A program made the translations under genes and the position numbers. Of a stretch of 56,691 nt of DNA, positions 10,432 to 20,797 are shown piece after piece. Position 1 is the stretch's first letter. Every line of letters begins with the position of its first letter. Below the pieces are notes generated by a model. The model had not been told where the DNA came from, did no database searches, and worked only from the letters and a program-made list of their open reading frames with translations. This DNA is from Neurospora tetrasperma FGSC 2508 (lineage: Eukaryota > Ascomycota > Sordariomycetes > Sordariales > Sordariaceae), in the NCBI RefSeq assembly GCF_000213175.1, contig NW_009799099.1:942370-999060 (forward strand), given 5' to 3'.

Positions 10432-11404
10432 GTACGTGGTGAAGGTTCATCTCGTCTTGCCGATTGCTTTGTCTCAGTGGCTTTGCTCCTGTTTGCGTCT
10501 CGACACATGTTGGTTTCTCCCCTCTGCGACCGTAGCCCATATTTTTCTGCATGATGTGAAAGCTGCTTGCATGCCTCTGTCGACGTGGGCGGAAGAGGAT
10601 ATGGGACGGAAGTCCAGATGATTCGAGCGAGCCAATTCCAGACCTCGAGTGAGTGACTGGCAAACGATGATTTGTTTCCGTGGCGGTGTTTTCATTAAGC
10701 GACCTCGAGCACGTTCCCCCTTCACCGGTCGGTTATTACCACAATACACTTCAAATACGCTGCTGTTCCTACAATGAAGCCGGCCGGCAGGAATCCATCA
10801 TTCTTGGCCTGGGTATGCTATTGTCGGTTGACCAGGTAGCCGGGCAGTTGGGCCGTGAATGGCTCAGAGTGGAAACCTGGACTCCCACAGCTGTTTGCTC
10901 AATAAGGGGTCACGTATTGATACCATTCACTTCCATCCCAAGTTGCCCTCTGCAATAGGAAAACTGTGAGTCCTCTGACCTCGAGCTCAGAGCTGTGAAC
11001 CTGCCAGACCAAAGGTGCGAGTGCGCACTCTGCCCCATAAATTAATTGCCTTCCCCCCCATCGAGTTTTCCTCATCCCTCCTCCTTCAACCCAACTCAAC
11101 TGGACCTACTTTCGCGATCTCAACAACAACAACAACATCGGCGCAATTTGGGGCTCTTCCCATCTCGCGACAGTTAGTCGCTTCTACATCAAGCACCACC
11201 CCGCTGCACATTGGCTTCGTGCTTGCAGACCAGTATCTGCGCCCTGCATCTTTCTGATCTCGGTCTGATCTTAACAAACGTTCGGGTATATCCCTTCCAC
11301 AACATACATTCTAACCATGGCCGGGATGGCTGCTAACCATCTTGCGTACTTCATGTAGCCGTTCATCTGGATATTCGCTTGGGCTTGACCTAAGCTCCCT
11401 CGGC
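10432..11404. other. Presumed leader/promoter of the 11405 gene
   Basis: The stretch has CT-rich and CAA-repeat sequence (11120-11140) typical of fungal transcribed leaders, plus a short upstream ORF or leader intron near 11286-11358. An open stretch at about 10720-10958 looks weakly coding-like but has no recognised family or clear splice links. Confidence 0.4.
11317..11358 (+). promoter_or_regulatory. Short upstream ORF or end of a leader intron
   Basis: An ATG in the strong context ACCATGGCC opens a 13-codon frame that ends in ATGTAG, 46 nt before the main start codon. The same stretch also reads as an intron end: GTATAT near 11286, a GCTAAC branch-like site at 11332-11337 and acceptor TAG at 11358. 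If it is spliced out there is no upstream ORF; if retained it should lower translation of the main frame. Confidence 0.45.
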
Positions 11405-13186
11405 ATGGCTCCGTCTCGCATTAAGCCACAGTCACCCCAGGAGGGCTCGGTGTGGTCTCAGCAACAACTGCCCACCCCCCCTCATAATCGCGGTGGACGA
11501 CGCAACGTTCGCATGGAGACCTCATCCAGCAATACGCCCACGGCTGAGCAGTCTTCTCCCATGGTTGACAATGCCAGCATCGACGAAGACGAGCAGGATT
11601 TAAATCTTGATTGGGTGACCAGAGCGGCCAGGTATTTGGACCCCCGAACCGAGGAAGACCGCACAGATCGTATCGCCCTGGAGGCGGACCTTCGCCGTGG
11701 TGGTACCCGTTGCTACCACACAAGCAAATGCAACACCAACGCACCACCCCGCAAGGCCGTTTCTCAGTTCTTTGGGCGCAACAAGAAGGCAACGAGACAA
11801 ATGCCTGATCGTGTCTGGTGCAACTTGTGTCGCAAGCACTACCAGCGCGCTCGTTACCGTAATTTGGCCGAATACTCTCTTGACCAGTGCAATCTCATCA
11901 TTGGCACAATCGTCCGTGCCCAGATTTGGTCCGATATCAGCCATTGGGAGAATCCGAACCTGAAGGGAGGAACTCTGAACGGATGGAAGCTTGTCCCCCG
12001 TAAGCGCGAGCAACAGCGTCAGGAAGAGGCCAGCAAGGCGCGTGAGAAGGCACGTCTTCAGAGAGACAAGAAGCGGTCGCGCGACGACTATGAAGACGAA
12101 CTCGATGAACTCGACTTCCTCCCCACCTCTAGAGTCGCGCCTGCCCTGCTCAGACTCTGCGATCGTGTGTACTCTTCAGTCCAAATCATCGACATCATCG
12201 AGGAGCATTTCAAAGCCCCCCTTGAGGAGGCCCTCAACTCCGGCCACCCCTCACATGGCCTCCCCGACGTCGAGATTCTTCCCGAGTATGATGGTACCGA
12301 TGAGACCCTCGAGAAGGAGCGCAAGGAGAAGGCCAACAAGAAGAAGGCCAACACGGGAAATGTGACCACCCCTGAGAAGCGCCGCAAGCAGGCCACCCCG
12401 GGCACCGACTCGGATGACTCGAGCTATCACTACCCGCATCAGCAACGTGCTGCTTACGGCTACGACGACAGGCAGTACGCCGGAGCTCACAACAACCTCC
12501 CTTCTCCCAGCCCCAGCAGATCCAACTGGCCGGCTCATTACTCCCAGGGTCCCTCCTATTCTTACTCATCCGGTAGCGGCTACAACGACTATAACGACAG
12601 ATCGTATGCTGAGCGCCAGACCAGTGTCTCCTCTCCCAACTTTAACAGAACTGACTGGGCTCCCAGCTACCGTCAGGGCCCCTCCAGCTACTACCAATCT
12701 GGCAATTCGGTCAACAGCGGGCTCCAAAACAACACATCCGCCACCTACAGCGGTACCACTCTTGCCCCTATCGGTTCCAGTCGCGGTTATGTCAACCCAA
12801 GCTATACTGGTCTTACCGCCAGCTACAGTGCTCCCGGCGGCTTGGGTACCGGCGGCAGCGGCAGCATGTCTACCTCTGGATCTAGCTTGAACCCCATGCT
12901 CCAGAACGATAACTCCTTCTACCAGCCAGTTTCGCAGAGGAGAGAGACCATTGCTGCTTACCGCCCTACCCAGCCTTCTTCGTACGAGCCCCGTCGCACT
13001 TTCTCCGAAGCAAACAACCAGTACGCCGGCGGTCCTTCCATCACCGCTTCGCATGCCGCTTCCATTCTCACCAATTTTCAGGACAATACACGTCCCAAGT
13101 ACGAAGGTGGAAGTGGCACGTCTGAGTCCATGCAGGGATCTGGATACGCGGACTATTCGTCGGGCAGTTATCCCAACCGTTACTAA
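11405..13186 (+). CDS. Fungal-specific protein with Cys motif and Tyr/Ser-rich tail
   Basis: Unidentified; 593 residues in one exon. I chose the ATG at 11405 (MAPSRIKPQSPQEG); a frame extension exists upstream but looks like leader. An ordered part lies at about residues 65-200: DLNLDWVTRAARYLDPRTEEDR, then C-x5-C (CYHTSKC) and after about 40 residues VWCNLCRKHYQRARYRN, a possible Cys/His metal site, followed by a conserved-looking helix region (AEYSLDQCNLIIGTIVRAQ). Next is a long charged coiled-coil stretch with clusters such as RDKKRSR that could serve as a nuclear signal. A helical region (RLCDRVYSSVQIIDIIEEHF) follows, then a Tyr/Ser/Gly/Pro-rich disordered tail with repeated QGPSY/SNWPAHY-like elements. 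A nuclear regulatory role is plausible, not shown. Confidence 0.8.
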   Translation: MAPSRIKPQSPQEGSVWSQQQLPTPPHNRGGRRNVRMETSSSNTPTAEQSSPMVDNASIDEDEQDLNLDWVTRAARYLDPRTEEDRTDRIALEADLRRGGTRCYHTSKCNTNAPPRKAVSQFFGRNKKATRQMPDRVWCNLCRKHYQRARYRNLAEYSLDQCNLIIGTIVRAQIWSDISHWENPNLKGGTLNGWKLVPRKREQQRQEEASKAREKARLQRDKKRSRDDYEDELDELDFLPTSRVAPALLRLCDRVYSSVQIIDIIEEHFKAPLEEALNSGHPSHGLPDVEILPEYDGTDETLEKERKEKANKKKANTGNVTTPEKRRKQATPGTDSDDSSYHYPHQQRAAYGYDDRQYAGAHNNLPSPSPSRSNWPAHYSQGPSYSYSSGSGYNDYNDRSYAERQTSVSSPNFNRTDWAPSYRQGPSSYYQSGNSVNSGLQNNTSATYSGTTLAPIGSSRGYVNPSYTGLTASYSAPGGLGTGGSGSMSTSGSSLNPMLQNDNSFYQPVSQRRETIAAYRPTQPSSYEPRRTFSEANNQYAGGPSITASHAASILTNFQDNTRPKYEGGSGTSESMQGSGYADYSSGSYPNRY

Positions 13187-14287
13187 GGCGTACGCGTCTT
13201 GAAACCATACAGCGACCACCACAGCAACAACAACAGTAACAGCAACAACATTTTCAGAGTAGGAAAGAGCATGTGCAAGAGCATGGAAAGGCGTTTTGAT
13301 GTTTTCAATGCATAATTTTTCTTTAATGCTCCAGCCTTTCGTCTAATACGCATTTCTGAGCAACCGGCATTTCTTTCAGCTGGTATCATTTTCATTTTTT
13401 TTTTTTCGGTATTGCTCTTTATCTATTCTACCACAGCTTTTCTGCGAATGCTGTAAACGGCATTCACATTACCCGGCTACGAACAATATCTGGAAAATGC
13501 TACAGTGGTTTTCTTTCCACAGAAAAAAGTCTTTGACAGAGACGAAGCGGTTTGGTGGCAGTTTTCACAGAAGGGATGGCTCAAATGGTCATCAACGGAA
13601 AGAAATGGAAAAATCCTGGATACCCATGTTCATTCAGGTTAAGAAGAAAGAGAAATATTCGCAACGTTCACACAACAATGAAGCGCAGATAACGAAAGAG
13701 TCTGGTGAAATTGCTTCATCGATTGGAACGATGAAAAACGAGCGCAAGCACACGAAGCGCAGTGAAAGGGGAGGAGGAAGAAGAAGAAGAAGAAACAAGA
13801 AAACAGAAAAACAATCACAAAAAAAAAGTATTCCACATTCACAGCTACCAGCTTGGGTGTGGACAGGACCGATTTTCATCTTTTGGGGGGGAATAAAATA
13901 AAGGCTCTCTCGCATGGAGGGAGGAAGGGATACAGGCATACCAAAGGGTCAAAGGGAAAATAGGGAACTAGGGACATCATCAGTCGATGATTATGAGGAA
14001 GCGATTTTTGCTTTTCTTTACTTTTCCGTTGCATCCGTTGCATTCTTCACAAGATAGGTAATGACTTTTTCACGATACACTTTCTTCTTCTTTGTACTTT
14101 TGTATTTTGGCTCGAGTTTCCGTGAATTATGGCGTACAGTACATCACAAATATGATGTTCCCTCTCAGTATGGTCTTCGGGCGCGACTTTGTATAGCTGT
14201 GCGATGATGGTTTTTTAGCCATAGATAGAGAAAGGATTCACACTTCCAAGGGATGATGCTCAAGAGCGAAAGGGAAAAGCAATAGTT

Positions 14288-14301
14288 TAGGTAGCTACCT
14301 A
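14288..14301. repeat. Perfect palindrome TAGGTAGCTACCTA
   Basis: A 14-bp perfect palindrome with the TAGGTA/TACCTA core that recurs in several intergenic gaps of this window. Confidence 0.7.
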
Positions 14302-17300
14302 GACTAGGAAGGAATCAACAGGACATGGTTAACATCAAATGAAGCAATTGCATTCGTCCATGTGGCTGTTCCATCACCGCTCCTCCGGGAATGCATATCG
14401 CGATTTCCCGATATCACGACACGGGGAATCGTGATAATGCCCTTGTACCTCTGCAATTCACCACTACATAGGTACAGTCGGCACCTGTGAATCAGAGGCT
14501 TCGATGATAGGAAAGGCCTCTTGTATTTGGTGATACTGAAGCAGTCGGGTGGTGCTGCCTTTCTGGTGTTCCTACAGCAGTGGTAGATGCCGCCCATCAG
14601 CCTCGCGGTCAACGGTCCCGCTTCTCTCCAAAACCATGGCACTACACCTAGGAGGTACCTTTGCAGACCATTAATCACTGCGCTTCTTGTTCTCTCGTTT
14701 TTTCTAGACTGCGAACAATCTACTTCTCCCTCCGTTCAACCTTCAACAGACTTGAAGTAAAAGAGACGATAACCACTCAAGCATTGCGTCTTCCTTTTTC
14801 TCTGTCTGAAAATTACGAGCAGACATGGCTGTTCATAAGTAAGTGTATCCTCGTCATTTTCCCCTTTTGGACACGAGCGCTTAATCGCGACTCAAGCACC
14901 CTGTAATTTACTACTCTTGCAGACAGACCCCCCCTTCCTCCTCGCCGGTCGCCGCAAGCCCACATGCCCACAACCTAGGCAGGTCCAAGGATGTTGCACT
15001 ATGCTTCTACGGCACGTTCGGACGTACTCTCCAGCTGCAGCAACCGAGACGAAATAAAGAATGGGATGTACATGGCGTTCGGGAGAAAGAGACATCAGAC
15101 CGGATGTATCCCATCCTGACTTGACCTTGGGAGCTGCTCCACAAGAAATCAGACATCGGACCAGACGGAGAGCTCTCCGATGGCTGGGTGTCCCTCTTTT
15201 CTTTGCAACACGACACACACACAGTTGGGAAAACAATCGCTTTGTGCTCAACTTACCTACCCCTCCAAGCGAGGGCTATCCGCTCATAGGGATTTGATCA
15301 CTATGTCGTAACCTTCCAGTCGCGACCTCGAAGGTGGGTGGAACCGGGTGGGCAGGCCCGAAGACACTCGTTGCCCAGGCAGCTATCAGGTAGGTACCTA
15401 AGGAACATTCACTGCACAGATGGCAGGCTCCCTCAAGCCAGGCCAGATAACTAGCCGTGTTGCTTGCTTGCTTCAAGTTTTCGGCAGACACTGACAGCAG
15501 GTACTATGACCAGGTAGCCAGACATGCAACTTTCTCTTCTGAGCATATGTACCTACCTTGACACGACCCGCCACCTTCTGCGCCATGTTCCACCGACCTG
15601 ACAACGATGTTTTTGCTTCCCGCCATAATCATCAGACCAGACGACCAAGACAGTAACGGGAGTTGCATGACTCCCAATGCCGCTGTTGAGACCAGACCGG
15701 ATGAGAACCCAAAGAAGAGGAAGGGCGCCGACTGTGGACTCAACTGCAGAATACATACGCTGATCTTGCTGGGGAGAAAGGACAGCACAGCATTCAGTCC
15801 GGATGGAAGCTTTAACTTCACCCAACGGCCAACGCCGGGCTTGGGAGCGTGAGCCAGCTTGATGAGCAGTCAGCGGAGGTGCGAGGACACTCGCCCATGG
15901 AGAAACAGCCAATTAAATAACTAAAAGGCATCTAATGCCAACTCGTACTAAAGTCGGGGGGTAAGTCTTCGAGGCCAAACCAAACCTCCAACGCAGCTTT
16001 TCACCATAATTCAGGCCTCCGTACAGCTGCCATCCAATGTACCAACAGCCAGTACACATAGAACAAGTTTGCCATCCGACCCTCTTGGCTGAGCTGCTCG
16101 ACATGAACGCTGGCCAGACATGCCAGGTGCGCGCACGGCGCCCCAGTGCCCACACGCGTATGTAATGTCTTGAGTCTGTGCAGCAAGCATGACACGGACA
16201 TGTGTCAACTGATGTCGTAGACCAGACGTCGTCTGAGCTCATCGGACCCTCCCCCGCCAAACCGTACTCCTTCACGAGGAGATCCAAATCCATCAGAACC
16301 ATCTCAGCTTCCACACATGTTGATGATGCGCAGTTGGCTGGGGGAGGTTGAGGTGAAAACGAAACGAAACAACGAAGCATCTCGACTTTAGTTTTGGACG
16401 GGCGCTCCGGATGAGACAAATGTTTTTGCTTGTTTCAGTACCATGAATGGTCCCTAGTAGGTATCGGTAGTTGAAGCGTGTCTTTTGGCTCGTCCGTAGT
16501 GTGAAACTGTCGAGTGTTCTTGGTGTTGTCGAGTGCTAGAAGTTGAGGTGTCGTTATCTCGAAGCTTCTGATTGGCCTGAAGGGCTATGGGGCATTTTAC
16601 AGTCTGACAGCTGAACGTGACACTGTCTGGCGTACACGGTGTAAATTTGGACCCTTTTACACTACTAACTACACTAGTAATGTAACATACCCGCAAACAA
16701 CGACTGAGCGTAAGTTACAATTCCAACCAACCTCTTGCGAGATTGACTAGCAACGGTCTCGATCTGGGAAGGCGTTGCGAAAAGTCGGACGTGGCGCGGT
16801 TCGTTTCCTTCCGTTCGGAAAAGCTGCAAGCCATCTTTAGTTTCTTCAGAGAGGGATTTCACATGCCGTGTTGATTGCTTGGCAGGGGGGCGAGAGGGGT
16901 TCCGAGTTTCCGACGGTGATCCGCGTTTCATCACGCAACCAAGTTTTTGTTTCTTTCCCATGTTCTCCGTCTTCAAGGTCAAGACACGATTGGTTTCGAT
17001 TCAGTTTGCCGAAGACGCTACGCTACCTAGTTTCACTGAACTTTGCGACGGACAGGGTCCTCCCCATACTACATACATAAATAGTTCAGACTCATACAAG
17101 GACCCACGACCAAAAAGAGCCGCAAGTTGTTGTTATCTGCCGAACGGGGTTGATAGACTGACCGACCGACCGACCGACCACTTGCCGCTACTACTGTATT
17201 ATGTTCATTCCCCTTATCAACACTTTTCACTTTGCTTCTTCCATATGATTTGTTGATGTTTTAACCTTGTCCCTAAGACGTCGGAAGGGACGACGAAACC

Positions 17301-17639
17301 TGGAGCAGACATGGGCGTTATAGAAATGGAAATACATACATATCTGTCCCATACATGTAGCCGGTGGGTGGACCCCCCCCAAACTTGGACATATGCCCGT
17401 TAGCTTAGTCTGTAGCGTAGACCAAAGCAAGCTGAATCTAAGAATTGAACACTAGTAGAACCCAAACAAAAGGAAACAAAACCACGCATAGTATGTACAC
17501 ATATGTAGTAGCCTTTCCAACAAAAGCGCCGATCACATCGAGGAGTTGCTGCCCTTCCTTATCCATTTTCATGCGCTAGTGTTCCGGGACCCGAACGGGG
17601 ATCCTCGACTCCAGCCCTCCCCGTTTGGGCCTACATACT

Positions 17640-17658
17640 GTACCTAGCTACTAGGTAC
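17640..17658. repeat. Inverted repeat GTACCTAG-CTA-CTAGGTAC
   Basis: Perfect 8-bp arms with a 3-nt spacer, carrying the same TACCTA/TAGGTA core; about 250 bp upstream of the P450 start codon. Confidence 0.7.
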
Positions 17659-17906
17659 TAGAATTAGGCTTGTTATGACATTGATAGGCGCCTTCTCTAA
17701 AAAAAATCTCAATTCAAGAATGGAGGATCTTCTTCATTTTTTTCTCAATAAAATCACTCTTTCCCTCCTCCTCGAAGCTGTTTGATACTGGCTATCAACA
17801 GTCCCTCTCTTTCTTTCTCTCTCACTCAACCACCGCTAGATTCTTTTCATTGTCTGTGTTGTTCAGTCCCTGGTTGGTGGTAAAGCAACTGAACTGCAAC
17901 TGTACC

Positions 17907-20011
17907 ATGAGACTCACACCCCTCGTCACCCTCTTGGGGGTCTTTTTGGCTTGGGCGACCTACGAGATCTATGCTGGCTTTAGGAGCAATATTGCCAAAG
18001 CAAGGAAAACAGGGTATCCCGTTTTAATTACCCGTAAGTTTTCCTTCCTTCGGTTCCCTATATATATATGTTATGATTTTGAAGAAGAATATACTCCAAG
18101 GACCATGGTAATTTGACTAATTATGATGCAGCAATCTACCCCCTCTCCCCCCTCTGGCTCACAACCCGGCACTTCCTCCTCCCCATCCTTACTCGTCTGC
18201 TCCCTGAGCGGCTTTACGCCTCTTATGTCTTCGTCATGACGCCCGACTGGGAATACCACCCTTCTCCGCGCTCGCACTTTACTCGTCTGGGAAGCGACAC
18301 GTTTGTCGTGGCTAGCTGGAACGGGCTGGCGTGCTATACCTCGGATGCGGCCATCATATCCCAGGTGATGAGCAGACGGGAGGCGTTCCCCAAGGATACG
18401 AGGCAGTATGGGATTTTGGAGATTTTTGGGTCCAATGTGGTGACGACGGAGGGACAGGTGTGGAGGATGCATAGGAAGGTGACGAGCGCGAGCTTTAATG
18501 AGCGGAATGCGGGACATACGTTTCGGGAGGCGGTGAGGCAGACAAGGGGGATGGTAGGCGGGTGGTTTTCTTCTTCTTTTTCTGGTTCGCAAGAAGAGGG
18601 GCGGCGGGGAGGAGAGGATGGTGTGGAGGACATGACGGGCGTTATTACGACTCTGGAGCACGATACCATGCGCTGGGCGCTAAACATTATCGGGTACGTC
18701 GGCTTTGGATTGAAGCTGCTTTGGCCGCATGAGTCCATGCCTAAGGATATGGATCCGAAACTGGCCAAGTACGGGAGTTTGCAGCCGCCCAACGGGTATT
18801 CCATGACGTTTGCGGATTCGCTGGCGACGGTTTTGGAGAGGATCATGATCTTGTTGCTGATTCCTTCGGCGGTCCTCAAGCGGATTCCCGAACGGTGGGG
18901 ATCGTGGGGATCAAAGCTGCATGAGGCGTGGGAGGCGAAGGTGAACTATTCCAAGTACATGAACGCCTTCCTGACGGAGAAGGTGCAGGATATTCGAGCG
19001 GGAGTTCAGGAGAGGGAGGGGATGAATATCATGGGTCAACTGGTCAGGAGCAAGTATGACCCATCTTCCTCGGAGAAGAACGACGGCGCGACGATGAAGC
19101 TGGAGGACAGCGAGATTATGGGTAACGCTTTCATTATGACCCTTGCTGGACACGAAACAACCGCCAATGTCATACACTTTACCATCGTCGAGCTGGCCAT
19201 GCATCCCGAAGTGCAGCGGCGAGTGCAGCGAGATATCGACGCCATCTTCGGTCGGGATTCCGACCCGGAGACATGGGACTACGAGAAGAGCATCAACGCC
19301 TTGCTTGCCAGCTACATCGGGGCTGTGATCAACGAGACCCTGCGCCTGATTCCGCCCGTGGTGGTGACGCCCAAGCGAGTAGCGGATACCGATCAATGGG
19401 TGCAAGATGGAGGACAAAGGCATCAGATGCCCGCTATGATGCCTGTCATGCCTGTTATATCGGCTGTGCAAAGGAGTAGGCGTTATTGGCCTGCTCTTCA
19501 TGACAAGATGACCAAGCAAGAAGACGCGGATGATCTGGATGAGTGGCATCCCGATAGGTGGTACTTGCCTTCCATGTCTCAGGGGCAATCATCAACCGAC
19601 GACGAAAAGGGGGAGGTGAAACAGCAAGAAGAGAATTACGGCGGATACCAAGGCACCGACACCTCGCCGACGCTTTTTCGGCCTGTGAGAGGATCCTTCA
19701 TTCCCTTTTCCGATGGCGCGCGCTCCTGTCTGGGAAGGAGGATTGCCATGGTGGAGATGGTCGCTGCCATTGCGGTGCTGTTTCAAAAATACTCGGTTGA
19801 GCTGGCGGTTGATGCGAGTGATGAAGAGGTGCAGATAATGGTAGCGGAGCAGAGGAGGCACGTGTATGTGAAGGCGCAGGAGAAGGCGAAGGAGACGGTT
19901 CAGCAGGCGGAATCGGTGGTGACGCTCAAATTGACCGGGGGGAGGCATGTCCCAGTGAGGTTTGTGAGGAGGGGGAAGGAGAGGTTTATGGGAAATGAGG
20001 GGTTGTGTTGA
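17907..20011 (+). CDS. Cytochrome P450 monooxygenase
   Basis: Haem-thiolate monooxygenase expected at the ER membrane. Two exons: 17907-18033 and 18132-20011, intron 18034-18131 (GTAAGT...TGCAG), giving 668 residues. The N terminus has a membrane anchor (LTPLVTLLGVFLAWATYEIY). Signatures: I-helix AGHETT at about residue 380, K-helix ETLR at about 443, WHPDRW (PxRW region), and haem loop FSDGARSCLGRR with the ligand Cys at about 574. At 668 residues it is longer than the usual 500-550; the additions are Ser/Glu/Gly-rich loops (about 200-225 and between PxRW and the haem loop) and a charged C-terminal part. The CYP family and substrate cannot be told from sequence alone. No biosynthetic cluster partners flank it, so a housekeeping or detoxifying role is as likely as secondary metabolism. 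Confidence 0.9.
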
Positions 20012-20797
20012 GAGAGGTGCCAGTCCTATCTCCTTCGAACCTTCCCTAGATAGAGGTATATTTAATATAGAGGTAGATGTTATGACTAAACATCCTCTGC
20101 CATGGTCCGTTGATGATACTTTGTGTGCGTTCTGGAATCCTCCGTCATGATCGCGGCTGAACTGCCACTTCTCCCAGGTTGGCAGTTTTACTTCTTCTTT
20201 TAATTCTTCTTTGGCTTCGGCATCAATGTAGTCTACCAGTCCGAGTATTCCCCTGAGCCGATGTAATTGCAGCGAAATGCACCATGCATCCTTTAAGCCT
20301 CCATTGTACTGCATCGCAAAGCTTGGCTTAAACCGCATGCCTCCATTTCCCCTCCTGGCCAGTCTCTGGCCTCTCAGTTGGATGCTTGGTTGATAAACAG
20401 TCTCCCCGGATAATCATGGTTGACCGGATACATCAGCACACCACAAGTACACCACTCAACTACATCTCCTCTTGCAGCTCATCAGGGGATCATTATTGCT
20501 CTTCCACAGTCCTGTGGGCTGTCATTGTCTAGAGACAACCTCGTCCTCTACCTCTCGACCTTTCGTCTCAACCAAGTTCCAGCAGCTGTCAACTCGACGA
20601 ACCGTCTCAGCCCCCCACCACTGTTGGCCCTGAGTGAATGCTCCTTGGCCTTGGTGCAAGTGAATGGTCATTGTGCGGGTAGCCCCACGCACACCCGGAC
20701 CATTTCAATAAAGTAGGCAGACAACAGGTCTTTGTTCAACTTCGCACAATCCAGCATTCCACCTCATCTCTCAAGTCATCCATCACGGACCTCGAAG
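20012..20797. other. Intergenic region between P450 and vWA/alpha-kinase gene
   Basis: 3' flank of the P450 and a promoter/leader region with TC- and CA-rich runs. No supported gene or RNA. Confidence 0.5.

Larger units (their letters stand above)
13187..17906. other. Long intergenic region (4.7 kb)
   Basis: The left end is the 3' flank with CAACAA and T-rich runs. The region holds a 14-bp perfect palindrome (14288-14301), a 10-bp one (15391-15400), an inverted repeat at 17640-17658, a GACC tetranucleotide run (17157-17179) and a CT-rich promoter stretch just before the P450 (17800-17835). Short open frames here show no family resemblance. Confidence 0.5.
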
